From the NCBI RefSeq assembly GCF_014196765.1, contig NZ_JACIEE010000007.1, positions 124,001 through 188,000 on the forward strand: a DNA stretch of 64,000 nucleotides, given 5' to 3'. Numbering within the stretch: the stretch's first letter is position 1; each line of letters starts with the position of its first letter. The notes under the pieces were generated by a model. The model did not search any database. It was not told the DNA's origin and saw only the letters and a list, made by a program, of their open reading frames with translations. Shown piece after piece: positions 45,242 through 54,399 of the stretch. Position numbers and translations under genes: made by a program. This stretch comes from Mycoplana azooxidifex. GTDB lineage: Bacteria > Pseudomonadota > Alphaproteobacteria > Rhizobiales > Rhizobiaceae.

Positions 45242-46239
45242 GCCAAGCGCCCGACGTCACCTTCGTCATCGCCGCCTACAACACGTCCGAGACGATCGGG
45301 CGGGCGATCGCGAGCGCGCTGGCACAGCGCGACGTGTCGGTCGAAGTTCTGGTCGTGGACGATGCATCCTCAGACGATACCCGTGACGTCGTCGACCGCA
45401 TCACCGATCCGCGCGTGCAACTGATCGCGCTTCAGGAGAACCGCGGTCCCGGCGGCGCGCGCAATGCCGGGCTAGAGGCGGCGCGCGGCCGCTGGATCGC
45501 GATCCTCGATTCCGACGACGCCGTGGAGCCGGACCGCCTCGCCCGCATGATCACGCGGGCGGAAAAGGCAAGCGCGCAGATCGTCGTCGACAATCTCGAC
45601 GTCGTCTCGCAGGACGGCTCGCGCGAGCGCATGTTCCCGGAGGCCGAACTGGCGCGGCAGACCCAATTGACGCTGCCGGCCTTCATCACCTCCAATGCGC
45701 TCTTCCGCTCCACCCACAACTACGGCTACATGAAACCGGTGTTCCAGCGCCGGTTCCTCGACGACAACGCGCTGCGTTTCGACGAAAGCCTGCGGATCGG
45801 CGAGGACTACATCCTGCTCGCCTCCGCACTCGCCAGGGGCGGACGCTGCGTCGTCGAGCCGAATGCCGGCTACATCTACCACATCCGGGAAGGGTCGATT
45901 TCACGTGTGCTCAAGAAGCATCACGTGGAGGCGATGCTGATCGCCGACGACCGCTTCGTTGGCGAGCACAGGCTCGATCCGGCAGCCAGCAAGGCCCAGC
46001 GGCTGCGCACGCGCAGCCTCACCGAGGCCCGCTCCTTCCTCGACCTCGTCGAGCATCTGAAGAACCGCTCGTTCGCGCAGGCGCTGCGCACCGCCTTCGG
46101 CGACCCGGCCGCCGTCCGGCATCTTCGCATGCCGATCGCCGCCCGGCTGCGCCGCCTCGCAGGCAACGACAGACGACCCGGCCCGACCGCGGCCGGTCAG
46201 AGATCCCCGGGCCAAGGCCCACATACCAGCAAAGGATAG
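45238..46239 (+). CDS. exoO: Succinoglycan glucosyltransferase ExoO
   Basis: GT2 enzyme of 333 residues: [49 protein letters not shown] and [13 protein letters not shown]. Sequence is close in style to ExoU, which fits, since both make beta-1,6 linkages; ExoO starts the side chain. Overlaps the exoM stop (ATGA). Confidence 0.88.
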   Translation: MSQAPDVTFVIAAYNTSETIGRAIASALAQRDVSVEVLVVDDASSDDTRDVVDRITDPRVQLIALQENRGPGGARNAGLEAARGRWIAILDSDDAVEPDRLARMITRAEKASAQIVVDNLDVVSQDGSRERMFPEAELARQTQLTLPAFITSNALFRSTHNYGYMKPVFQRRFLDDNALRFDESLRIGEDYILLASALARGGRCVVEPNAGYIYHIREGSISRVLKKHHVEAMLIADDRFVGEHRLDPAASKAQRLRTRSLTEARSFLDLVEHLKNRSFAQALRTAFGDPAAVRHLRMPIAARLRRLAGNDRRPGPTAAGQRSPGQGPHTSKG

Positions 46240-46243
46240 CGCG

Positions 46244-47149
46244 ATGGACTCCATCAGACGTGTACGCAAGGCAGTCATTCCTGTCGCCGGCAACGGAACC
46301 CGCTTCCTGCCCGCCACCAAGGCCATGCCGAAGGAAATGTTGACGGTGGTCGACCGTCCCGTCGTGCAATATGCGCTCGACGAGGCGCGCGAGGCCGGCA
46401 TCGAACACATCGTCTTCGTCACCGGTCGCAACAAGCAGGCGATCCAGGACCATTTCGACGATGCGCCCGAACTGATCTCCTCGCTGTCGCGCTCCGGCAA
46501 GAGCGCACAGGTTTCCGAGCTCGAGGCGATGCTTCCGGCCGCCGGCACGGTCAGCTTCACGCGCCAGCAGGCTCCGCTCGGGCTCGGCCACGCCGTCTGG
46601 TGTGCGCGCGACCTGATCGGCGACGAGCCCTTCGCGCTGCTCCTGCCCGACATGATCTGCCACGGCGAGCGCGGTTGCATGGCCGGCCTGATGGACCTCT
46701 ACAATTTCGCCGGCGGCAACGTCGTCGGCGTCGAGCAGTGCCCGCCGGAAGAGGCCTACAAATACGGCATCGTCGGCAAGGGCGAGAGCGTGCCGCACGG
46801 CTTTGCCGTCACCTCGATGGTGGAAAAGCCGAAGGCAGGCGAAGCCCCGTCGAACTATTTCCTCAATGGCCGCTATATCCTGCAGCCGGAGATCTTCGGT
46901 CTCCTCGCCAGGCAGGAACGCGGCGCCGGCAACGAGATCCAGCTGACCGACAGCATGCTGCAACTGTCGAATTCCCAGCGCTTCCACGCCCACCCCTATG
47001 AAGGGCGCACCTTCGATTGCGGCTCCAAGCAGGGCTTCATCGAGGCCAACGTCGCCCTGGCGCTGTCGCGTCCCGACATCGGCGGATCGGTGTTCGAATC
47101 GGTCAGGCACATGGTCTTGACCCATGAGAGCCGCATTCAGGCTGCATAG
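46244..47149 (+). CDS. exoN: UTP--glucose-1-phosphate uridylyltransferase
   Basis: Cytoplasmic nucleotidyltransferase of 301 residues that makes UDP-glucose for the Exo transferases and, via an epimerase, UDP-galactose. The start [20 protein letters not shown] with [17 protein letters not shown] is diagnostic of bacterial GalU/Exo[21 protein letters not shown] and EIQLTDSM follow. It is 4 nt after exoO. Confidence 0.93.
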   Translation: MDSIRRVRKAVIPVAGNGTRFLPATKAMPKEMLTVVDRPVVQYALDEAREAGIEHIVFVTGRNKQAIQDHFDDAPELISSLSRSGKSAQVSELEAMLPAAGTVSFTRQQAPLGLGHAVWCARDLIGDEPFALLLPDMICHGERGCMAGLMDLYNFAGGNVVGVEQCPPEEAYKYGIVGKGESVPHGFAVTSMVEKPKAGEAPSNYFLNGRYILQPEIFGLLARQERGAGNEIQLTDSMLQLSNSQRFHAHPYEGRTFDCGSKQGFIEANVALALSRPDIGGSVFESVRHMVLTHESRIQAA

Positions 47150-47187
47150 CATGCGTCCGGCCCGTCCGGGGCGCATCCAATTTTCGG

Positions 47188-47225
47188 CCTGTCCCGGCAA
47201 GAAGCCAGGACAGGTTTCCCTGTCC
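47188..47225 (+). promoter_or_regulatory. Mutually exclusive hairpins in the exoP leader
   Basis: Three copies of one 7-mer alternate in orientation: CCTGTCC (A, 47188-47194), GGACAGG (B, 47208-47214), CCTGTCC (C, 47219-47225). A:B pairing is extended by GGC/GCC inside and followed by TTT. B:C pairing has a 4-nt loop (TTTC). Only one can form at a time. The element ends 18 nt before the exoP start, so it could switch exoP expression. Confidence 0.6.
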
Positions 47226-47243
47226 GGGAACTGTGAGGTTTTC

Positions 47244-49577
47244 ATGAACCAGAGAAGTCTACCGCTGAACAGGCCGCTGCCGCACACCGCGGACAGTTCC
47301 GATGCCTTCATCGATCTCGATCGCCTGGTCTCGGCGGCATTGCGCCGTTGGAAGACGCTGGCGGTCTGCGCGGTCGTCTTCGTCGTCGGCGGCGCCGCCT
47401 ATCTGGCCACTGCAACGCCTCTCTATACATCGATGACACAGGTGCTCATCGACGACAGCCTTTCGCGCTATGCCGAAGAGGAACAGAACGCGGCGCAGAA
47501 CAGCCAGCAGCTCGACACGAGGATTTCCAGCACCGTCGAGATCCTGAAATCGGGCAAGCTGGCGCTGCGCGTCGTCGACCAGGCGGATCTTTCGACCAAT
47601 CCGCTCCTGGTGGACCCCCCGCAATCGCCGACCGCCATGCTCAAGGGCTGGTTCAAGTCGCTCGGCGGCATGTTCGCCAAGCAGGGGCGCGTCTCCGACG
47701 AAGCCGCGGCGAACGCCCGGCGCCAGAAGGCGGCCGCGATGCTGCAGCAGTCGCTGCGGGTTGAACGCGTCTCGCGCAGCTCCGTCGTTTCCATCGCCTT
47801 CACCTCCGCTGACCCGCAGCTTTCCGCCCTCGTCGCCAAGACCTATGCGGACGCATTCCTGTCCGACCAGCTGAGCGCGAACTTCGAAGCCTCGGAGCGT
47901 GCGTCCGGATGGCTGCAGGAACGTCTGGGCGATCTCGGCCAGCGCGCCCAGGCGGCGGCCATGGAGGTCGAGACCTACAAGCGCGAGAACAACTTGATTT
48001 CCACCCGCGGCGCATTGATGTCGGATCAGCAGCTCGCCGACCTCAACAGCCAGCTCATCATCGCCCAGGCCGATGCCGCAAGCGCGTCTGCCCGCTACAA
48101 CCAGCTCGCCGCCATCGTCCAGACGGGCCCGGAGAATGCCGTCGAGAATTCCGCGGTGACATCGAAGGAGATCGACAACTCCGTCATCCAGGAACTGCGG
48201 ACGCGCTACTCTGCAGTCAGCAAGCGCGAGCAGGACATAACGAAGAATTTCGGTGCCGATCATCCCCAGGCGGTGGCCCTGCGCACTGAGAAGACCGATC
48301 TCGCACAACAGATCTTCGGCGAACTGCAGCAGATGACAGCGACGTACCGCAACGAATTCGAGGTCGCCCAGTCGCGCGAGCAGTCGCTCCGCGACAGCAT
48401 CGACCGCGTCGCCGGCCGGAATTCCGACGCCAACGAGGCGCAGGTCAAGCTGCGCGAACTGGAACAGAAGGCCACCGCGCTCAAGGCCGTCTACGAATCC
48501 TACCTCAACCGCTACGAGGAGGCCTCGCAGCAGCGCTCTTTCCCGATCGCCAAGGCGCGTGTGATCTCGGAAGCCGGCGTGCCGGTGTCCCCGTCCAGCC
48601 CCAAGAAGACGATGGTGCTCGCCCTCTCGGCGGTCCTCGGCCTGATGGCCGGCGGCGCCTTCGCCTTCCTGCAGGAAATGCAGGAGCGCGGCCTGCGCCT
48701 CGAAAGCGACGTCCGCACGCAATTGCGCCAGCGCTCGCTCGGCTACCTCCCCCTCATCGGCGGCGGCAAGCGGAAGAAGCGCTCCCGGTTCGGCTGGCTG
48801 AAGAAGGCGCCCGACATCCCGGAAGAAGAGCGCGTCACGGTATCCCCGATGCCGCTGGAGCAGATGACCCGGATCGTTCGCGACGCCCCGAAATCGACCT
48901 TCGCGGAGACGCTGCGCCATGCCAAGCTCTCGTGCGAGATGCTGCTGCAGCGCCGCCCGAACAAGGTCATCGGTATCATTTCCGCCGTGCCGGGTGAGGG
49001 AAAGACGACCTTTGCCACGAACTTCGCCCTTCTGCTCGCCTCTGCAGGCAAGCGCACGCTGCTGGTCGATGCGGATATCCGCAATCCGAGCCTCAGCCGG
49101 ATGCTGAAGACCGGACCGAAGGCGGGCCTCGTCGAGGCCGTGCTCGGGGACGTTCCGTGGGCTTCGGCGATCAAGGTCGACCAGCAGACCAGGCTCGCCA
49201 TCCTGCCGAACGTGCCCCACAGCGGCATGGAGCAGTTTCACTATACCAACGAGATTTTCGCATCCCCCGGCATGGGGACGCTGATGGAGAATGCGCGCAA
49301 GACCTTCGACTACACCATCGTCGATCTGGCGCCGCTCGGCCCGGTCGTCGATGCAAAGGCCTTTGCCCAGCACGCCGACGGCTTCATTCTCGTACTGGAA
49401 TGGGGAAAGACGCCGGCGCGCCTCGTTCGCGACCTCCTCGAGGCGGAGATCGACATCAACGCGAAGATCCTCGGCGTAGTACTGAACAAGACCGACATGG
49501 AGCAGCTGCCGGCCTACGGCGATAGCGGCGGCTCGGAGAAATTCCGCAAGCACTACGCCAAGTATTATACCGAATAG
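47244..49577 (+). CDS. exoP: Succinoglycan co-polymerase and BY-kinase
   Basis: Inner-membrane protein of 777 residues. The Wzz domain starts at the first helix (LAVCAVVFVVGGAAYLAT), then a periplasmic coiled-coil region, a second helix near residue 460, and a cytoplasmic tyrosine-kinase domain. That domain has Walker A VPGEGKTT (K587), Walker A' LLVDADIRNPSL and Walker B YTIVDLAPL, and ends in a tyrosine cluster (HYAKYYTE). It sets chain length with ExoQ and ExoT. Last gene of the locus; a leader with alternative hairpins precedes it. Confidence 0.93.
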   Translation: MNQRSLPLNRPLPHTADSSDAFIDLDRLVSAALRRWKTLAVCAVVFVVGGAAYLATATPLYTSMTQVLIDDSLSRYAEEEQNAAQNSQQLDTRISSTVEILKSGKLALRVVDQADLSTNPLLVDPPQSPTAMLKGWFKSLGGMFAKQGRVSDEAAANARRQKAAAMLQQSLRVERVSRSSVVSIAFTSADPQLSALVAKTYADAFLSDQLSANFEASERASGWLQERLGDLGQRAQAAAMEVETYKRENNLISTRGALMSDQQLADLNSQLIIAQADAASASARYNQLAAIVQTGPENAVENSAVTSKEIDNSVIQELRTRYSAVSKREQDITKNFGADHPQAVALRTEKTDLAQQIFGELQQMTATYRNEFEVAQSREQSLRDSIDRVAGRNSDANEAQVKLRELEQKATALKAVYESYLNRYEEASQQRSFPIAKARVISEAGVPVSPSSPKKTMVLALSAVLGLMAGGAFAFLQEMQERGLRLESDVRTQLRQRSLGYLPLIGGGKRKKRSRFGWLKKAPDIPEEERVTVSPMPLEQMTRIVRDAPKSTFAETLRHAKLSCEMLLQRRPNKVIGIISAVPGEGKTTFATNFALLLASAGKRTLLVDADIRNPSLSRMLKTGPKAGLVEAVLGDVPWASAIKVDQQTRLAILPNVPHSGMEQFHYTNEIFASPGMGTLMENARKTFDYTIVDLAPLGPVVDAKAFAQHADGFILVLEWGKTPARLVRDLLEAEIDINAKILGVVLNKTDMEQLPAYGDSGGSEKFRKHYAKYYTE

Positions 49578-49639
49578 CAATCGCGCGGGCGGCACGTGCT
49601 TGCCGGGATGACTGTCGCTGCAAGGTCCGGAGGCGGCCC

Positions 49640-50263
49640 TTACGTTGCCGCGACGCTGACCAGCGTCGCCAGCGGCCTGTTCTGCCGGGCAACCTCAAGC
49701 TTGAGCCGTTCGAGCGTCATCGTTTCATCCCGGACGAATTCGGTGAACATCATGTTGAGATTGTTGAAGAACATCGCCCCGACGGCGCCTGCATCGATCT
49801 CGTCGCGGACGGCCCCCTTGCGCTGCAGGTTGCTCACCAGCGTCGAGACCTGGGCACAGAGCGTCCTGTCCAGATCGGTGTAGCGCTTGGAAAACGGCGT
49901 CTCCGGCTGCTGGATCGAGATCGCCATTGCCGTGCGCCACATCTCCTTGCTGAGATAGACCAGCGAGTGGTCGTAATACTGGTCGACGAGAAGGGTCACC
50001 GCCGAAAGGACGTCCCGCGGCGGGTCGGCGACGATCGAGCGACCTGAATCGAGAACCTCCTCGACCTCCATGGCGACGGTGGCCAGCAGCATGTCGCCCT
50101 TGCTCTGGTAGTAGTTGTAGAACGTCCCGACCGAGACCGCGGCGCGCTCGGCGATATCCTCGATGCGCGCGGCATCGTAGCCGACTTCGTGAAAGAGCCC
50201 CGTGGCAGCCTCCAGGATGCGCCGGTTCTTGTCCGCCTTCTGTCTCGCACGCAGTCCCGTCAA
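49640..50263 (-). CDS. TetR-family regulator of the adjacent importer
   Basis: Protein of 207 residues. The N-terminal helix-turn-helix is RILEAATGLFHEVGYDAARI with ERAAVSVGTFYNYYQSKGDM; the C-terminal ligand domain is unclassified. No in-frame ATG precedes the domain; TTG at 50263 is preferred, with AGGG 8 nt upstream. It is divergent from the ABC importer, and a 12-bp palindrome lies between, the probable operator for both. Confidence 0.83.
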   Translation of the reverse strand: MTGLRARQKADKNRRILEAATGLFHEVGYDAARIEDIAERAAVSVGTFYNYYQSKGDMLLATVAMEVEEVLDSGRSIVADPPRDVLSAVTLLVDQYYDHSLVYLSKEMWRTAMAISIQQPETPFSKRYTDLDRTLCAQVSTLVSNLQRKGAVRDEIDAGAVGAMFFNNLNMMFTEFVRDETMTLERLKLEVARQNRPLATLVSVAAT

Positions 50264-50302
50264 GCGCGTCGCCCTTTTCAAGGTTTTCAGATTGACTTGA
50301 AA

Positions 50303-50314
50303 AATGAATTCATT
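50303..50314. promoter_or_regulatory. TetR-type operator
   Basis: AATGAATTCATT is a perfect 12-bp palindrome, 40 bp from the TetR start and 51 bp from the importer start. TTGACT (50292-50297) and TTGAAA (50297-50302) flank its left side as possible -35 elements of the importer promoter. Confidence 0.65.
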
Positions 50315-50365
50315 CAGTCTTTTTGTAAAGGCACCAAAACGAGTGCCGGAACCAGAGGGACGAAG

Positions 50366-51448
50366 ATGACCAGATCCATTGCGGGCGCCTCCGCGCGCCG
50401 ACTTTTCAGTACCGCTGCAACCCTTGCATCCGTCGCTTTTCTCGCGGGCCAGGTGTCGGCTGCCGAGGAACTCAACGCACTCGTCTGGTGCGACCACACC
50501 GATCCGGCCCTGATCGAGCCCTTCGAGAAGGCCAACGACGTCAAGGTCAATCTGAAGGAATATGAGGGGACCGGTGCCGGGATCTCGATCCTCGAGCAGT
50601 CTCGCCCCGGGGACTGGGACGTGATGGTGATCGACGCGGTCGACGTTCACCGCGTCATCGACATGGGCCGCCTCGGCGAAATGCCGGCAGACGCCCTGCC
50701 CTCGGCCGACCTGTTCCCCGAGCTGCGGATGGAGGCCAACAACACCAGGGACGGCAAGACCTATGCCGTGACCGAAAAGTTCGGCTACAACACCATCTCC
50801 TACGACAAGACCAAGGTCGACCCGAAGGACATGGAGGATCTCTCCGTCATCTGGTCGGACAAGTACAAAGGCCGAATCGCGCTCTACGACTACTACCTGC
50901 CCATGATCGGGCTGGTGCAACTGGGCCTCGGCAACAAGACCGCCGAACTCTCCGAGGCCGACATGCCGGCGATCGAGGAGAAGCTCTCGGCGATGAAGGC
51001 CGCCTCCAAGCAGGTCGCCGACGTCGTGTCCTCGCAGACGGCACTTGCCACCGGGGAAGTCGACATCCTCGTCGGCGGTGGCGAGTGGATCACCGCCTCG
51101 CTCGCCAAGGATAAGCCCAACCTCGACTGGACCGTGCCGAAGCAGGGGGCCGTCCGCTGGGCGCAGTCGATCGCCGTCATGAAGGATTCGACCAAGCCGG
51201 ACCTGGCACTGAAATTCGTCCAGTACATCCTGAGCCCGGAGGGACAGGCGCGGCTTGCGACCTCTTCCTGCTACTGGGGCATGCCGACGAACCAGAAGGC
51301 CGGCGAGCACCTGGCGCCCGAGCAGAAGCAGGCGCTGCGATGGGACGACCAGCCGGGCTATCTGCAGAACACGCAGCTCTATCCGGTTCCGAGCGCGGAA
51401 CTGGACCAGAAGATGCAGGACGCCTGGACCAACATGATGCAGCAGTGA
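50366..51448 (+). CDS. Polyamine-type ABC importer, periplasmic binding protein
   Basis: Protein of 360 residues with a signal peptide ending VSA-AEE. PotD/PotF-family features: LNALVWCDHTDPALIEPFEK, KVNLKEYEGTGAGISILEQ, and SYDKTKVDPKDM. The two permease genes and the ATPase gene follow on the same strand. Polyamine or an opine-like amine/amino-acid derivative is likely; the ligand is not readable. AGAGGGA precedes the ATG. Confidence 0.87.
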   Translation: MTRSIAGASARRLFSTAATLASVAFLAGQVSAAEELNALVWCDHTDPALIEPFEKANDVKVNLKEYEGTGAGISILEQSRPGDWDVMVIDAVDVHRVIDMGRLGEMPADALPSADLFPELRMEANNTRDGKTYAVTEKFGYNTISYDKTKVDPKDMEDLSVIWSDKYKGRIALYDYYLPMIGLVQLGLGNKTAELSEADMPAIEEKLSAMKAASKQVADVVSSQTALATGEVDILVGGGEWITASLAKDKPNLDWTVPKQGAVRWAQSIAVMKDSTKPDLALKFVQYILSPEGQARLATSSCYWGMPTNQKAGEHLAPEQKQALRWDDQPGYLQNTQLYPVPSAELDQKMQDAWTNMMQQ

Positions 51449-51494
51449 CGTGCGCTGCTCTCCCCCGGAGGGCAGACAGAGCCGAAGGACCGGC

Positions 51495-51518
51495 TGAGGG
51501 GTGTGCCAGACCCCCTCA
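51495..51518 (+). repeat. Hairpin after the binding-protein gene
   Basis: TGAGGGG-(10 nt)-CCCCTCA, 46 nt after the stop, in the 153-bp gap before the permease gene. Hairpins here commonly protect the binding-protein message. The surrounding CCCTCAT...CCGGCCTCTCTCCG composition also recalls rhizobial intergenic mosaic elements. Confidence 0.5.
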
Positions 51519-51601
51519 TCGCCGCGCCCTGCCCGGCCTCTCTCCGTTGAGAACAGAGGAAGCCCTTCGCCACCGCCTTGTGAACAGTGATATCCTCAGC
51601 C

Positions 51602-52465
51602 ATGACCACCGCCACGCTTGAAGACAGGGAACGCCGCAGGGCATGGGGCTTCGTCGCCCCCGCCCTGCTCTGGACCCTTGCGTTCTTCGTCGTACCGTTC
51701 CTCTACATGGCCGCGATGAGCCTGTGGTTACGCCAGGGCCGCGACATCGTCCGGGTCTGGAACCTCGACAACTACGCAAGGTTCTTCACCGAGAGCGCGC
51801 TGCTGAAGGGCCTGACGAACTCGCTGGAGATCACGCTGACGGTGACGGCGCTCTCCGTGCTGCTCGCCTACCCGCTCGCCTGGATCATCGCCGAGCGCGT
51901 GCCGAAACGGTGGCAGCGCATGGCCCTGATCCTGGCGATCCTGCCATTCTGGACGAGCTACGTGGTGCGCTCCTATTCCTGGCTGCTGGTGCTGTCGAAG
52001 GGCGGCGTCATCAACCAGGCGCTGCTCGGCATCGGACTGATCTCCGAGCCGCTGGAGATCGCCAGCAACCGCACGGCGACGGTCATCGGCTTCGTGCATT
52101 TCTTCGTCATGCTCCTGACGCTGACGATCTACTCCAACCTGATTCAGCTGTCGCCGAACTATCGCCGTGCCGCGGCCGATCTCGGGGCCAACGGCTTCCA
52201 GACCTTCTGGCACGTGGTCCTGCCGCTGACGCTGCCGGGCATCATGACCGGCGCCTTCCTCACCTTCGTGCTCTGCATCGGCGACTACATCACGCCACAG
52301 ATCCTCGGCGGCAACAACGAGCTGGTGCTGCCGCAGATCATCATGTTGCAGATCGGCCGCCGGGCGGACTTCCCGATGGCGGCGGCGCTCTCCATCATCC
52401 TCATGCTCGCGGTGACGGCGGCCTATCTCCTCTGCGCCCGCTGGCTGAAGATCGAGAGGGCCTAG
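51602..52465 (+). CDS. ABC importer permease (PotB-like)
   Basis: Inner-membrane protein of 287 residues with six helices. The coupling motif is RRAAADLGANGFQTFWHVVLPLTLPGI, here split by its EAA-like ADLGAN core. It is the first of two permeases. ATG 51602 is preferred; a GTG at 51587 is in frame. The next gene starts 4 bp after the stop. Confidence 0.87.
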   Translation: MTTATLEDRERRRAWGFVAPALLWTLAFFVVPFLYMAAMSLWLRQGRDIVRVWNLDNYARFFTESALLKGLTNSLEITLTVTALSVLLAYPLAWIIAERVPKRWQRMALILAILPFWTSYVVRSYSWLLVLSKGGVINQALLGIGLISEPLEIASNRTATVIGFVHFFVMLLTLTIYSNLIQLSPNYRRAAADLGANGFQTFWHVVLPLTLPGIMTGAFLTFVLCIGDYITPQILGGNNELVLPQIIMLQIGRRADFPMAAALSIILMLAVTAAYLLCARWLKIERA

Positions 52466-52469
52466 CACC

Positions 52470-53309
52470 ATGGCGCAGCCGAGCGAGACGCAAACGACGG
52501 ATATCGTCCTTCCGGGCAGCGCGCGGCGCTTGCTCGCATCCGCGCTCAGCTGGCTCTATCTCGTGGCGATATACGGCTTCATCTTTCTGCCGGTCGCGGT
52601 CCTGGTGCTGTTCTCCTTCCAGGACGGTCGCCTGCCCGTGCCGCCCTTCAACGGCTTCTCCCTGCAGTGGTACGAAAGCGTCTTTGCCGACCGCAGGCTG
52701 ATGGCAGCGCTGGCCAACTCGCTGATGGTCGCCGTCGTCTCCTCCGTCATCTCCTGCCTGCTGGGCTTCCTTGCAGCCTATGCGCTCGCCCGCTACCGGC
52801 TGCCCGGCTCGGTGCTGCAGCGCGGGCTGCTGATCGCGCCGATGACGGTCAGCTACCTGATCATCGCGCTCGGCCTGCTTGCCGTTCTCAACGCGTTGCA
52901 GGTGCCGCTGTCGCTCTGGACGGTCGGCATCGGTCATGTCGTGATCAACCTGCCGCTCTGCTTTGCCATCATCTATGCCTCGATGGGCGACCATCACGTC
53001 AACATCGAGCGGGCGGCGCGCGACCTCGGCGCCAGCGACGTCAAGGTCATGGCGCTGGTGACCGCGCCGATGCTGATGCCCTCGATCATGGCCGCCTTCT
53101 TCCTCTCCATCACCTTCAGCTGGGACGAGTTCATCATCGCCTTCCTGCTGTCGCGTTTCGACGTGACGCTGCCGGTGGAGATATGGAGCATGCTGCGCTC
53201 GGGCCTGAACCCGAAGACCAATGCCATCGGTTCGCTCGTGTTCCTGGCCTCGGTCGTCGTGCTGGTCGTCCTCGAACTCGCCCTCTTCGGCAGGAGCCGC
53301 AAGCCATGA
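52470..53309 (+). CDS. ABC importer permease (PotC-like)
   Basis: Inner-membrane protein of 279 residues, six helices, with the EAA-type loop ERAARDLGASDVKVMALVTA. Partners with the previous gene in the membrane channel. Its stop overlaps the ATPase start (ATGA). Confidence 0.88.
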   Translation: MAQPSETQTTDIVLPGSARRLLASALSWLYLVAIYGFIFLPVAVLVLFSFQDGRLPVPPFNGFSLQWYESVFADRRLMAALANSLMVAVVSSVISCLLGFLAAYALARYRLPGSVLQRGLLIAPMTVSYLIIALGLLAVLNALQVPLSLWTVGIGHVVINLPLCFAIIYASMGDHHVNIERAARDLGASDVKVMALVTAPMLMPSIMAAFFLSITFSWDEFIIAFLLSRFDVTLPVEIWSMLRSGLNPKTNAIGSLVFLASVVVLVVLELALFGRSRKP

Positions 53310-54397
53310 CAGCGTCCGTCTCGATCCGGAACCTCACGCGGACCTTCGCCACCTTCAAGGCGCTGGACGACGTCTGGCTCGATATCGCGGCCGGCGAGTT
53401 CATCGTGCTGCTCGGCCCGTCCGGCTGCGGCAAGACAACCCTGCTTTCCATCCTCGGCGGATTCCTGACGCCCACGAGCGGAACGGTCAGGATCAACGAC
53501 CGCGACATGGCGGGCGTCCCGCCGGCACAGCGGTCGACGACGACCATGTTCCAGGACTACGCCCTCTTTCCGCACATGCGGCTGATCGACAATGTCGGCT
53601 TCGGCCTGCGCATGCGCGGCATGGACAGGGCGAGCCGGGACGCGAAGGCGGCCGGTTTCCTCGATCTCGTCGGCCTGAAACCTTCCGCGCAGAAGAAGCC
53701 GCACGAGCTATCCGGTGGCCAGCGCCAGCGCGTGGCGCTCGCCCGGGCACTGGCCGTCGATCCCGACGTGCTCCTGCTCGACGAGCCGCTCGGCGCGCTC
53801 GACCTCAAGCTCCGCCGGCAGATGCAGGATGAATTGAAGGCGCTGCAGAGGCGCGTCGGCACCACCTTCGTCCACGTCACCCACGACCAGGAAGAGGCGA
53901 TGGCGATCGCCGACCGCATCGTCGTCATGAACCACGGCCGGGTGGAGGATTTCGGCCCGCCGTCGGACATCTACATGCGGCCGAAGTCGATCTTCGCCGC
54001 CGGTTTCATGGGCGAGGTCAACTTCCTTTCCGGCAGGGTCGGCCGCGTGGAGTGCGATGCAGCCGAAGTCGAGACGCAGATCGGCCCGATCGTGCTGCCG
54101 ATTGCCAACTTCACCATTGCCCGGCCGCAAGCCGGCGAACGCGTCACGATCTGCATCCGCCCTGAACATTTCCGCGCTGTCGACCAGCGCTCGGTCGCCG
54201 GCCTCAGCGAGGCCATCGTCAGCGACGTCTCCTTCTTCGGCACCCACCACCGCTGCCATCTCGCACCGGTCGCCTCGCCGGAGAAAAGGCTCGTGGCGCA
54301 CATGCCGCAGTCGGCCAGGGTCGCGCCTTGCGACCGGATCGCGCTTTCTTTCGACCCGGCGGGCGTCACCGCCCTGCCCGAAGTCCGGGAGGCCTGA
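53306..54397 (+). CDS. ABC importer ATPase (PotA-like)
   Basis: Cytoplasmic ATPase of 363 residues. Walker A GPSGCGKTT, Q-loop FQDYALFPHM, signature LSGGQRQRVALARAL, Walker B DVLLLDEPLGALD and switch THDQEEAMAIADR. The C-terminal TOBE domain (about residues 280-355) is usual in the polyamine/iron group. Two bases separate it from the hydrolase gene, so all are one operon. Confidence 0.9.
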   Translation: MTASVSIRNLTRTFATFKALDDVWLDIAAGEFIVLLGPSGCGKTTLLSILGGFLTPTSGTVRINDRDMAGVPPAQRSTTTMFQDYALFPHMRLIDNVGFGLRMRGMDRASRDAKAAGFLDLVGLKPSAQKKPHELSGGQRQRVALARALAVDPDVLLLDEPLGALDLKLRRQMQDELKALQRRVGTTFVHVTHDQEEAMAIADRIVVMNHGRVEDFGPPSDIYMRPKSIFAAGFMGEVNFLSGRVGRVECDAAEVETQIGPIVLPIANFTIARPQAGERVTICIRPEHFRAVDQRSVAGLSEAIVSDVSFFGTHHRCHLAPVASPEKRLVAHMPQSARVAPCDRIALSFDPAGVTALPEVREA

Positions 54398-54399
54398 CG

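Noticed and set aside
51449-51601. Small gene between binding protein and first permease
   Set aside because: Only a hairpin and repeat-like GC composition; frames are shadows of flanking sequence.
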